Source: a virus
Virus record (IMG/VR): IMGVR_UViG_3300045282_000091
Location: 1-29,229 of that record
DNA: 29,229 nt
Reading direction: 5' to 3' (one strand)
Notes under the pieces: generated by a model
What the model saw: the letters and a program-made list of their open reading frames with translations, nothing else
Told to the model about the DNA's origin: nothing
Databases searched by the model: none
Part shown: positions 14,844-22,605 of the stretch, in pieces
How positions within the stretch are numbered: position 1 is the stretch's first letter
Layout: every line of letters begins with the position of its first letter
Made by a program: the position numbers and the translations under genes

Positions 14844-16319
14844 ATGCCCTCCTATCCAGGCTTCATCGGCGGCTCGGCGCCCAGCCAGAGCGTGATCGCG
14901 ACCAGCGAGCGCACGGTGAACTTCTACCTCGAGACGATCGGCACCGAGGGGCCGCAGCACAAGACCGCGCTGTATCCGACGCCGGGGCAGCAGCCGTGGA
15001 TTACGGCCGCGAGCGCGGGCGGCGCGCTGACCGACATCAACGCCAGCGCCGGCATCTTTGCCGACACGCGCGCCTTTGTGGTCGTCGGGAGCGGCCTGTA
15101 TGAGATCTTTGCCGACGCCACGATCGTGCGGCGCGGGACGGTCGCGCCGGGTCCCACACCGGCCCAGATCACCTACAACGGGATCACGGGCGGGCAACTC
15201 CTGGTCGCCAGCGGCACCAACGCCTACTGCTACGCCCTGAGCAGCAACACGCTCACGCCGGTCCTCACGGGCGAGGCCACGCAGATCGGCATGCTCGACG
15301 AGTACTTCCTGGCGCTCAACGCGGCCACGGGGAAACTGCGGCTCTCGAATCTCAACGACGGCCTGACGTGGGACCCGACGCAGTTCGCGCTGCGCAGCGC
15401 GCAGCCCGATCGCTGGATCGCGATGGAGGTCAACCCGCCCGACATCTGGCTGCTCGGCCGCAATTCGGGCGACATCTGGTTCGACGCCGGGACGTCGCCC
15501 TTTCCGCTGGCCGCACGCACCGGCCTCAACATTCAGTACGGCATCGTCGCGCCGGCGTCGTTTCAGTTCACGGCGGGCCAGGGCTTCTGGTTGACGCAGA
15601 GTCAGGACGGCGCCGGGCTGATCGTGCAGAGCAGCGGCTACGGGCCGCAGCCGATCTCGACGCTGGAGGTGGCGACCGCGATTGCGGGCTATCAGCGCAC
15701 CGCGCGGATCGATGACGCGGAGGCGCTGGTCTACCGCATGGCGGGCCACACGCTCTACGTGCTCCGGTTCCCGGCGGCCAACGCGACCTGGCAATACGAT
15801 CTGACGACGCAGCGCTGGACCGAGCTCGGCTCCTGGAACGCGGCGCGCGGCGACTATGACGTGTGGCGGCCGCGGTTTCACCTCTACGCCTTCGGCTACC
15901 ACCTGGTCGGCGAAGCGCAGACCGGCACGCTGTCGCGGCTCGATATCATCTACACCACCGAATCCACCGGCGAGTACGTGCGCCGGCTGCGGCGCGGGCC
16001 GGTGCTGATCCAGGACCTGCAGCGGTTGTCGCTGCGGCGCTTCGAGCTCGTGCTCGAGACGGGCCTCGGCCTGGCGACCGGCCAGGGGAGCGATCCGCAG
16101 CTGCTCGCGCGCTTCTCGGCCGACGGCGGGCACACCTGGGGCGTCTGGCGATCGGGCGGGGTCGGGAAGATCGGCCAATACCTGCGGCGCGCGGTCTTCA
16201 CGCGGCTCGGCTCGCCGCGGCTGCTGGTGGCCGAGATCGTCATGACGGATCCGATCCCGTGGCGGATCATCGATGCCCTCGTCAATAACGAGGCGACGGC
16301 GGGGGCCAATGCCGCGTGA
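14844..16319 (+). CDS. Tail hub / DNA stabilisation protein (P22 gp10-like)
   Basis: A 491-residue protein (P22 gp10 is 472). N-terminal YPGFIGGSAPSQSVIATSER followed by TVNFYLE, the repeated beta-blade style (GLYEIFADAT; LLVASGTNAYCYAL; WDPTQFALRSAQPDRWIAME) and TTQRWTELGSWN correspond to the gp10-type packaged-DNA stabilisation family. In P22 a hexamer of gp10 closes the connector and binds the tailspikes and needle. ATG 14844 is two bases after the preceding stop. Its stop overlaps the next start in a GTGA. Confidence 0.85.
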   Translation: MPSYPGFIGGSAPSQSVIATSERTVNFYLETIGTEGPQHKTALYPTPGQQPWITAASAGGALTDINASAGIFADTRAFVVVGSGLYEIFADATIVRRGTVAPGPTPAQITYNGITGGQLLVASGTNAYCYALSSNTLTPVLTGEATQIGMLDEYFLALNAATGKLRLSNLNDGLTWDPTQFALRSAQPDRWIAMEVNPPDIWLLGRNSGDIWFDAGTSPFPLAARTGLNIQYGIVAPASFQFTAGQGFWLTQSQDGAGLIVQSSGYGPQPISTLEVATAIAGYQRTARIDDAEALVYRMAGHTLYVLRFPAANATWQYDLTTQRWTELGSWNAARGDYDVWRPRFHLYAFGYHLVGEAQTGTLSRLDIIYTTESTGEYVRRLRRGPVLIQDLQRLSLRRFELVLETGLGLATGQGSDPQLLARFSADGGHTWGVWRSGGVGKIGQYLRRAVFTRLGSPRLLVAEIVMTDPIPWRIIDALVNNEATAGANAA

Positions 16320-16786
16320 GTACCCCGATCGATCCGATTCCGCAATACGACCCGCTGGTCGACGCCAACCAGAAGATGGGCGAGCGCTGGTATCGCTGGT
16401 TGTCGACGGTGGTGGCGCGGATCTTCGAGGCGCCGACGGTCGCGGCGTCCACGCACCGGGTGGCGCTGACGGGCGCCGTGGCGCCGGTGACGCTGCTGAC
16501 CCCCACCCAGCCGGGCGCCTATCGCGTGAGCTGGGCGCTGCAGGTGACGACGCCGGCGACCACCAGCAGCAGCGTGGCGGTGGTCGTGCGGTGGACCGCG
16601 AACGCCATCGCGCAGACCGAGACGTTTCCGGCCGTGACGGGGAACACGACCGGTACGCACGCCTTCGGCACCGTCGTGATCTATCCGACCTCGGCGCTGC
16701 CGATCACGATCGCGACCACCTACAGCAGCACGGGGCCGATTCCGCTGGCCTACGCGCTCGACGCCGTCGTGGAGGCGCTGACGTGA
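16316..16786 (+). CDS. Putative virion beta protein
   Basis: A 156-residue protein from GTG 16316. It starts with DPIPQYDPLVDANQKMGERW, then YRWLSTVV, a short helical anchor, then a Thr/Val/Ala-rich beta region (RVALTGAVAPVTLLTPTQPG). The plan, a small N-terminal anchor plus a beta domain, occurs in minor tail or head proteins of podoviruses. It stands directly after the hub gene. Function not known. Confidence 0.65.
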   Translation: MSTPIDPIPQYDPLVDANQKMGERWYRWLSTVVARIFEAPTVAASTHRVALTGAVAPVTLLTPTQPGAYRVSWALQVTTPATTSSSVAVVVRWTANAIAQTETFPAVTGNTTGTHAFGTVVIYPTSALPITIATTYSSTGPIPLAYALDAVVEALT

Positions 16787-17223
16787 CGCGCCGGCCCGCG
16801 ACGGCGGCCGATGTGGACGCCATCGTGGCGATGGGGCAGCGGTTCCTCGCGCAGAGCGTCTATCGCGGGCACCTGGCCGATAACCCGGGCCAGGTGCGCA
16901 CACTCGCGACGTCCCTCATCGCGTCGCCTGAGGGCGACGTGCTCGTCGCCGACGACGGCGACGGGCTCGTGGGGATGCTGGCGATCGTGGCCTATCCGCA
17001 CCATCTGAGCGGCGAGTGGGTCGCCGGCGAAGTCGCCTTCTGGGTGGACCCGGCCGCGCGCGGGATCGGGCTGCGGCTGCTACGCGACGCCGAACGCTGG
17101 GCGCGCGCGCACGGGGCGGCGCGGCTCGAGCTGATCGCGCCCACGCCGGAGGTCGAAAGGCTGTACGCGCGGCTGGGCTATCGGCCGGTCGAGCGGACCT
17201 ATCACCGGGCGCTGACCGCATGA
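16783..17223 (+). CDS. GNAT-family N-acetyltransferase
   Basis: A 146-residue protein (GTG 16783, GTGA overlap). Typical GNAT layout: RRPATAADVDAIVAMGQRF at the N-terminus, strands around GMLAIV and GEVAFWVDP, acetyl-CoA pyrophosphate loop R93-G94-I95-G96-L97-R98 (motif A, RGxGxR) and the C-terminal LYARLGYRPVERTYHR (motif B). GNAT enzymes move an acetyl group from acetyl-CoA to an amine. Acceptor unknown. In phage tail cassettes GNATs are common and may modify a virion or host protein. It is followed by an oxygenase gene, so the pair may form a modification cassette. Confidence 0.88.
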   Translation: MTRRPATAADVDAIVAMGQRFLAQSVYRGHLADNPGQVRTLATSLIASPEGDVLVADDGDGLVGMLAIVAYPHHLSGEWVAGEVAFWVDPAARGIGLRLLRDAERWARAHGAARLELIAPTPEVERLYARLGYRPVERTYHRALTA

Positions 17224-17894
17224 CGCCGGACATGGCCGCGGTGCTCGCCGACCTCGCGCAGCGCGCCATCGCGCAGGCGCCGCCGGTGGCCTCGCGCCCG
17301 GCGGCCTCCTCGCATCTGGGCGCCGGGTGTCTGCGCGTGCATGAGGACGTGCTGCCCGACTGGCACGCCTACACCGCGGCCGTGCGGGCCTTGGCGTTTC
17401 GCAGTGTGCCCATCGGTGCCGCGCTGTTCCACGGGCTCGCGTCCTGCGACGACCCGCGGCTGGCCGACTGGATCCGCGCGCACTATCCGCAGGCGCTGCC
17501 GACGCTGAGCTTTTATCGGCAGAGCCCGGCGGGGCAGGTCGAGCCGAATTTCATCCACACCGATCGCGACCTGGGCGACTGGACCGCGATTTTCTACTTG
17601 ACCGTCGATCCGCCGCCCGAGGACGGCACGACGTTCTGGCGCGATCGCGAGACGGGCGCGACCGCGAGCACCGCGACGACGGAGGCGCAGTTTCGGGCCG
17701 AATGGCCGACCTGGCGCGACGGCGATCGCTGGGAGCCGTGGCACACGGTCGACGCTGCGCCGAATCGGCTGGTGCTGTTTCCCGCGCCGCTGTTTCACTC
17801 GCGCGCGATCGTCGACAACTACGGGACCGCCGGGACGGACGCGCGCCTGATTCAGGTCGTGTTCGGCACCGGCACGCTGGAGGATGAACGATGA
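17220..17894 (+). CDS. 2OG-Fe(II) oxygenase-like protein (DUF6445 type)
   Basis: A 224-residue protein, ATG 17220 overlapping the previous stop. The centre carries NFIHTDRDLGDWTAIFYLT with H113-x-D115, a Phe/Tyr-rich beta core, GTTFWRD, and a distal H193 in LFPAPLFHSRAIVDNY; H-x-D...H is the iron triad of the jelly-roll 2-oxoglutarate oxygenases, and the sequence style matches the DUF6445 phage family. Arg 195, or the Arg in DARLIQV, may bind 2-oxoglutarate. It would hydroxylate a protein residue, probably Pro or Asp/Asn as in prolyl-hydroxylase relatives; the substrate is unknown. Next to a GNAT gene. Confidence 0.75.
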   Translation: MTPDMAAVLADLAQRAIAQAPPVASRPAASSHLGAGCLRVHEDVLPDWHAYTAAVRALAFRSVPIGAALFHGLASCDDPRLADWIRAHYPQALPTLSFYRQSPAGQVEPNFIHTDRDLGDWTAIFYLTVDPPPEDGTTFWRDRETGATASTATTEAQFRAEWPTWRDGDRWEPWHTVDAAPNRLVLFPAPLFHSRAIVDNYGTAGTDARLIQVVFGTGTLEDER

Positions 17895-18691
17895 GCGTCG
17901 CCACCTCGACGGCGATTGCGCTCGGCACCGCCGCCGCGACGGCGGGGGCCGGCGTGTATGCCGCCAATAAGTCTTCGGGCGCGGCGAAAGAAGCCGCGAC
18001 GGATCAAACCGCCGCGGCCAACTACGCCGCCGATGCGCAGTCCAAATCCAACGCCGCCGCGCTCGACTTCCAGAAGCAGCAGGCCGCGGCCGATCAGGCG
18101 CGCTACGAAGCGAGTCAGCGCGCCAACTACGCGCAGTACCTGACGCACTACAACGCGGCCAAGGGCCTGGGCGGGCAGCTGGGTCTGGATCTGCCCGATG
18201 CGCCGAGCTACGACGCCGCGCTCACGCCCCCCGGCGGCCCGAGTGCCGCGCCGCCGGCGGCCGCGCCGGGCACGAGCCCGTCGCCAGGCGCTGCGAGTCC
18301 CAGTCTGACCGCACCTGGCGGCGCGCCGGTCCTCAGTGGGGTGACGGCGCCCCCGGCCTACACGGGCGCGCCGACCGACCGCGCGGCGATTACCGCGTGG
18401 GTGAGCTCCTTGGCGTCGCTCCCAGGCGCCGATCCGTCGCTCGCGAAGGATCCGGGCTACTGGGCCGGCCGCATCATCGACACCGGCGGGCTCACGGGCG
18501 CCAACAGCGACTACTGGGTGAAGGCGTCCACCGGGCCGACGGCCTTCGTCAACAATCCGAACCGCGAAGGCGGCGGCGCGGCCGGGGCCGGCGGCGGGCT
18601 GCCCACCGGGATCAGCGCCTATCTGCCCTCGGCGCCGACGGCGCCCGCCCTCCAGCGGCCGGCGGCGTTCCGGCTGGGGACCCGGTCATGA
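17891..18691 (+). CDS. Ala/Gln-rich protein in the place of P22 ejection proteins
   Basis: A 266-residue protein, ATG 17891 overlapping the previous stop. Residues 1-30 (TAIALGTAAATAGAGVYAAN) form a weak hydrophobic segment, followed by an Ala/Gln coiled coil (AKSNAAALDFQKQQAAADQA style), a long Pro/Gly/Ala linker (about 105-155), and a small C-terminal domain with WVSSLASLPGADPSLAKDP then GYWAGRIIDTGGLTGANSDY. The last pattern (gaDPxL-xDPxYWxxxI..tGGL) occurs in other podovirus virion proteins. The position corresponds to P22 gp14/7/20/16; direct similarity to those is not seen. Confidence 0.6.
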   Translation: MSVATSTAIALGTAAATAGAGVYAANKSSGAAKEAATDQTAAANYAADAQSKSNAAALDFQKQQAAADQARYEASQRANYAQYLTHYNAAKGLGGQLGLDLPDAPSYDAALTPPGGPSAAPPAAAPGTSPSPGAASPSLTAPGGAPVLSGVTAPPAYTGAPTDRAAITAWVSSLASLPGADPSLAKDPGYWAGRIIDTGGLTGANSDYWVKASTGPTAFVNNPNREGGGAAGAGGGLPTGISAYLPSAPTAPALQRPAAFRLGTRS

Positions 18692-19815
18692 GCGCGCCGG
18701 GCGCCCCGTCGTTCGCGCAGGTCAATAGCGATTATCAGACCTATCTCGGGCGCCCGCTGTCGCAGGCCGAATACGATCAGTACTGGGCGAACAAGACCGA
18801 TTACAACGCGACGAACGTCTCGAACAGCGCCGAGGCGATCGCCTACAACCAGCGCAATCTGCCGGCCAGTGGCAATGCCGGGCCGACGCCGACCACGCCC
18901 ACCGGCGGGGAGGTCGGCAGCGGCACGCCGTGGGCGCCCGGTGCGAGCGCCCCCAGCAGCGCCCCGCCGGGCTATCACTGGGATGCGGGCCTGGCGATGT
19001 TTCAGCCCGACGCGCCCGCTGCGCCTCCGACCACCGGCGGCCCCGGCGGGGGCGGCAGCGGCGGGCCTGCGGCGCCGCCACCGGTCTACACGCCACCGCC
19101 GGTCGCGCCGCCGCAAGTCGGGCCGCCCTCGGGCGATAATCCCGGCGCGCCGGTCTTCACGCCCCCCAGCTACACGCCGCCGCCGGCCTACGTGCCGCCG
19201 CCGGCGTTCTCGTACGCGGACTATGCCGGCGCGGATCCGTTCTCGTACGCCGACTTCGCCGCGCCCGATCCCAACGATCTGCAGAACGACCCGACCTACC
19301 AGTACACGCTCAAGACGCAGCAGGACGCGATCAGCAAGTCGGCGGCCGCCAAGGGCATCCTCAACACCGGCGGCACGATCAACGATCTGCTGCTGAACGC
19401 GAACGACATCGCGCAGCAGGGCTATCAGAATCTCTACAATCGGAAGCAGCAGGACTACGCCACCAACCGGGGCAACGCGTTCCAGAACTACACCACCAAC
19501 GAGCAGAACCGCTTTCAGGACTACGCGGCCAATCGCGCCGGCGCCGTGCAGCAATACAACACCAACTATCAGACGCAGTACGTCGACCCCTACACCACGA
19601 ACTATCAGACGCAGTACACCGACCCCTACAAGTACCAGTACCAGAGCGCGCAGGACGCCTACAACGCCGCCGCGCACAACTTCGACCAGGGGCAGTACTA
19701 CACGCAGCACAACATCGACCAGAACAAGCAGTACGACTGGGCCGGGACGCTCTTCGGCTACCAGCAGCAGCAGGATCAGTGGGCGAATAAATTCAAACTG
19801 CTCGGGTTGATCTGA
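18688..19815 (+). CDS. Tyr/Asn/Gln-rich virion protein, candidate ejection protein
   Basis: A 375-residue protein, ATG 18688 overlapping the preceding stop. The first 30 residues (VNSDYQTYLGRPLSQAEYDQ) resemble the start of DUF4214-type repeats. A Pro/Gly-rich spacer (about 60-175) follows, then SYADYAGADPFSYADFAAPD and the helical core LKTQQDAISKSAAAKGILNT with GGTINDLL, and a very Tyr/Gln/Asn-rich end with regular NR-Q-Y helices. The order DPxYxxxLxxxQxAxxxSAAAKGxLxxGG is frequent in large internal virion proteins of P22-like environmental phages, probably DNA ejection. It carries the 36-bp tandem repeat at 19564-19635. Confidence 0.65.
   Translation: MSAPGAPSFAQVNSDYQTYLGRPLSQAEYDQYWANKTDYNATNVSNSAEAIAYNQRNLPASGNAGPTPTTPTGGEVGSGTPWAPGASAPSSAPPGYHWDAGLAMFQPDAPAAPPTTGGPGGGGSGGPAAPPPVYTPPPVAPPQVGPPSGDNPGAPVFTPPSYTPPPAYVPPPAFSYADYAGADPFSYADFAAPDPNDLQNDPTYQYTLKTQQDAISKSAAAKGILNTGGTINDLLLNANDIAQQGYQNLYNRKQQDYATNRGNAFQNYTTNEQNRFQDYAANRAGAVQQYNTNYQTQYVDPYTTNYQTQYTDPYKYQYQSAQDAYNAAAHNFDQGQYYTQHNIDQNKQYDWAGTLFGYQQQQDQWANKFKLLGLI
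19564..19635 (+). repeat. 36-bp tandem repeat encoding a 12-residue repeat
   Basis: AACTATCAGACGCAGTAC begins at 19564 and again at 19600, and both copies continue with xxCGACCCCTACA, giving a period of 36 bp. At protein level it is NYQTQYVDPYTT followed by NYQTQYTDPYKY, a recent in-frame duplication within the Tyr-rich tail of the host gene. Confidence 0.9.
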
Positions 19816-21470
19816 TGGCGTTTACCTTTCAGCCCTACAGCTCGCCCCTGACCGCGTCGATCGCCGACCGCCTCGCGCAGCAAGGCGCCATTGAGGCGCA
19901 GCGCGCGTATGCGACCGGGAACGCGGCGGCGAACGCGGCGCAGCAGAGCGGCAACGCGTGGGCGGGCGCGATCCAGGGCATCGGCCAGACGATCGGCGCG
20001 CTGCCGGGGCAGATCGCTGCGATCAATCGCTCGAACACCATCGACCAGATGAACCAGATCAAGCTCGCCGACGCGCAGCGGGACCAGCAGGGCGAGCAGG
20101 CGGTCGCGGGATTGATGCGAGGCGATACGTTGCCGGCAGGGCAGGAGGGGCCGCGGCGGCCATCGTATCTCGACGAGAACAATTTGTACGACATCCCGAA
20201 GCTCACGGCGGCGCTGGGCGCGCAGGGGTTCGGCGACCGCGCGGCGGACCTCGTCAAGGGCGCCGAGACGATCAATGAGTCGATCACCAAGCACCAGGCG
20301 ACGCAGGCGCAGCTCGCGAAAGACCAGTCCATCCTGACGGGCGACATGGCGCACGGCACGCTCGCGCTGATGACCGGCGGCATGCCGATCGATCAGGCGA
20401 TGGACGTCGCCTCCAGTGCTGCGGTGATGAGCGGCAGTATCGCGCCCGCGCAGTACGCCAAGGTGAAGCAGCAGATTCTCGGGCTGCCGCCGGAGCAGCA
20501 GCAGGCCGCGCTCGAGGGCATCCGCAATCAGGCGGCGAAACTCGCGCCGACCAAGGTGCTCGCGGAAGGCGCGACCGAAACGGATCGCTACGGGCGCCCG
20601 GTCGCCAAGGGCGGCGAGAAGCCGCAAGACTTCACGCTGGGCGAAGGACAGATCCGCTACGACAAAGACGGCAATCCAGTCGCGTGGGGGCCCGATAAGC
20701 CCACGCCGAAACTGACGCTCGAGGAAGCGGAAAAAAACGCCTACGCGCTCTCGATCGGGAAGCCGGACGCCTCGGCGTTGACGTATGCCGATTTGCAGAC
20801 GTTCGACCAGAACAAACAGAAAATCCAGAGTGATGCGAGCTACCAGCAGCACGTCCGCGAGCGGCTCTACGATCAGGCCCACCCCGCGCCGGACAAGCCC
20901 ATCGATCAGAACAAACTCGAGAAGGATTACCGCGGCGTGCTCGTGCGCGCCGTCTCCGCGCGGACGGGCGGCATCGGGCTCGAAAATGCGAAGGTGCAGC
21001 AAGCCAATCACCTGCTCGGCCTCCTCGACCAGACCTACGACCCGAAGACGGGGCAGTACACCATCCCGAAGACACAGCAGACCGAGCTCGCGATGGGGCT
21101 CGCGACCCTCATCGCGCCCGGCGGGAATGTCGGCGTCGAGATGGTCAAGGAGATCAACCAGCGCACCTCGCAGGGCGATCTCGCGGGCGCCGTGAGCTAC
21201 ATCACCGGCCAGCCGGTCGGGGCGACGCCGCAAGCCTTCGCGCAGCAGTTCCGGGACTCGATTCAGCGCCAGGGCACGATCGCCGAGCAGAACCGCGAAG
21301 GCGGCATGGCGTATCTGCGCGGCTTGGTGCCGACGGACCTTGACCCGGCCCGCGCGGCTGCGCTGGAGGCGACCAATCTGATCCCGCTGCGGCAGTCGAA
21401 GATCCTCACCAACGCGCAGGGGCAACGCAAACTGGTCACGTCCCTCGATGGCGGGAAGACATGGCAGTAG
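19815..21470 (+). CDS. Large helical virion protein, candidate ejection protein
   Basis: A 551-residue protein; ATG 19815 shares one base with the preceding stop. The N-terminal half is Ala/Gln-rich and helical (QGAIEAQRAYATGNAAANAA; GNAWAGAIQGIGQTIGALPG), the centre has DRYGRPVAKGGEKPQDFTLG, then RYDKDGNPVAWGPDKP, and the C-terminal half is a long mixed helical domain that ends NAQGQRKLVTSLDGGKTWQ. I see no lysozyme or peptidase motif. Position, size and Ala/Gln composition are as in podovirus internal or ejection proteins such as P22 gp16/gp20, though identity to these is not shown. Confidence 0.65.
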   Translation: MAFTFQPYSSPLTASIADRLAQQGAIEAQRAYATGNAAANAAQQSGNAWAGAIQGIGQTIGALPGQIAAINRSNTIDQMNQIKLADAQRDQQGEQAVAGLMRGDTLPAGQEGPRRPSYLDENNLYDIPKLTAALGAQGFGDRAADLVKGAETINESITKHQATQAQLAKDQSILTGDMAHGTLALMTGGMPIDQAMDVASSAAVMSGSIAPAQYAKVKQQILGLPPEQQQAALEGIRNQAAKLAPTKVLAEGATETDRYGRPVAKGGEKPQDFTLGEGQIRYDKDGNPVAWGPDKPTPKLTLEEAEKNAYALSIGKPDASALTYADLQTFDQNKQKIQSDASYQQHVRERLYDQAHPAPDKPIDQNKLEKDYRGVLVRAVSARTGGIGLENAKVQQANHLLGLLDQTYDPKTGQYTIPKTQQTELAMGLATLIAPGGNVGVEMVKEINQRTSQGDLAGAVSYITGQPVGATPQAFAQQFRDSIQRQGTIAEQNREGGMAYLRGLVPTDLDPARAAALEATNLIPLRQSKILTNAQGQRKLVTSLDGGKTWQ

Positions 21471-22543
21471 AGCAAGGCCAAACCCTCGAGCAGCTCCAGC
21501 AGGACGGCTGGAGCGTCGTCGCGGATCCGTCAGCCACGTTCCACGGGACGAACGAGAAGGACGCGCAGGGCAACGCGGTCGTGTTACCCGAGATCCGCAT
21601 GCCGGCCGGCGTGCCCGCGCGCGGCCGCGGCACGCAACTCGATCCCGATCAATCGTGGCGGGGCGTCGCGCTCGCGACGACGCCGCTCGCGCATCCGACT
21701 GGCGTCGATGCCATCGACAATTTCACGTCGCCCGTCGGCCTCGCCTCGCTGGCGGCCGGCGGCGCCGGCATCGTACGGGCGGGGATCGCCGACGGCGCGA
21801 TCGCGGCCGCGAAAGCGACGGCGGCGTTCACCAACCCGGTGCTCAAGTTTGAAGTGGCCCGGCGGACGATGAAGGCGATCGGCGTCCCCGAGTGGGCGGC
21901 GTTGCCGATCGCGTATGGGCTCTCGGGGTACACGAAGGGCGCGAAAGGGGCGCCCGAAGGCGTGCCCCCGCCCGCCGACCTGCAGGCGCCGCACCTTGAC
22001 CGCTCGGTGCCGGTCCCACCCTCCGCGCTCACGCAGGAGCAGCTCGCCGAGCGCGTCCTCTATGGCCGCAACGCGCCGCCGCCCGCGGCCGTGAAACCGC
22101 CGCTCGGCCGCGTCAGAGGCGTCGCCGACGTGCTGCCGCCCGACGTGGCGCCCGCTCCACCAGCCGCAGCGCCTCTCGACGTTCCAGCACGTCCAGCCGC
22201 GTCAGGTGGTCCAGCAGCTGCTCCACCATCGCCGCCGGGATCAGCAGGTCCGACGAACTCGCTGCCGGATCAGCGGGCGCTGAACGAGGCGGCGCTGGCA
22301 CAACGGCGCGCGGCGTATCAGGCGCGCGTACAAGCCGCGGCCGAGGCCGACGCCGTCGCGCAGACGCCGGCGCCGGCGCGGCTGAAACTGACGGCGCCGG
22401 AATCGAAGGAATATCTGCGGCTGCGGCAGGCGGGGATGACGGATCCGCAAACGATGGAGGCGCTGCAAGCCGCGCGCGACTTTCAGGCGCGCTTCGGGAC
22501 GCCGACGCCGACCGTCGCCGAGACCAAGTTTCCGAAACAATGA
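21461..22543 (+). CDS. Hypothetical virion protein with Pro/Ala-rich linker
   Basis: A 360-residue protein; ATG 21461 overlaps the preceding gene by 10 bp. Residues 1-160 look folded (QDGWSVVADPSATFHGTNEK; DNFTSPVGLASLAAGGAGIV; RRTMKAIGVPEWAALPIAYG, with one hydrophobic Ala/Gly stretch). From about 165 to 270 it is Pro/Ala-rich; here, in bases about 22150-22255, third codon positions are mostly A or T, the reverse of the rest of the gene. The C-terminus (LTAPESKEYLRLRQAGMTDP) is helical. The linker overlaps an antisense frame at 22113-22574 that carries the normal codon signal. Function unknown. Confidence 0.6.
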   Translation: MAVEQGQTLEQLQQDGWSVVADPSATFHGTNEKDAQGNAVVLPEIRMPAGVPARGRGTQLDPDQSWRGVALATTPLAHPTGVDAIDNFTSPVGLASLAAGGAGIVRAGIADGAIAAAKATAAFTNPVLKFEVARRTMKAIGVPEWAALPIAYGLSGYTKGAKGAPEGVPPPADLQAPHLDRSVPVPPSALTQEQLAERVLYGRNAPPPAAVKPPLGRVRGVADVLPPDVAPAPPAAAPLDVPARPAASGGPAAAPPSPPGSAGPTNSLPDQRALNEAALAQRRAAYQARVQAAAEADAVAQTPAPARLKLTAPESKEYLRLRQAGMTDPQTMEALQAARDFQARFGTPTPTVAETKFPKQ

Positions 22544-22574
22544 CGCCGACAGCCACGCCGATCAGGAACCACAT
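22113..22574 (-). CDS. Candidate antisense overlapping gene with N-terminal TM
   Basis: A minus-strand frame of 153 residues. It begins in the gap between two plus genes with MWFLIGVAVGVIVSETW, a good single membrane segment. Its last third, LLIPAAMVEQLLDHLTRLDV then LERREALRLVERA, is a clean amphipathic helix in codons ending almost always in G or C (CTG, GTG, GAG, CGG). The middle is Pro/Ala/Arg-rich low complexity, as expected where two genes share bases. The start has no strong ribosome-binding site. Size and plan (one TM plus cytoplasmic or periplasmic helix) recall small membrane-anchored phage proteins. Chance openness in GC-rich DNA is the main alternative, as is a small inversion in the plus gene. 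Confidence 0.4.
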   Translation of the reverse strand: MWFLIGVAVGVIVSETWSRRRSASASRSAPESRARLAAPPSFADPSSPPAAAADIPSIPAPSVSAAPAPASARRRRPRPRLVRAPDTPRAVVPAPPRSAPADPAASSSDLLIPAAMVEQLLDHLTRLDVLERREALRLVERAPRRAAARRRRL

Positions 22575-22605
22575 GTCATTCTCAGTTTCTCAGGAGCCGC
22601 AGTAA

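Noticed and set aside
14838-16178. 446-codon minus-strand frame opposite the gp10-like gene
   Set aside because: Low-information Arg/Ala/Asp-rich shadow; plus strand carries the recognised hub protein.
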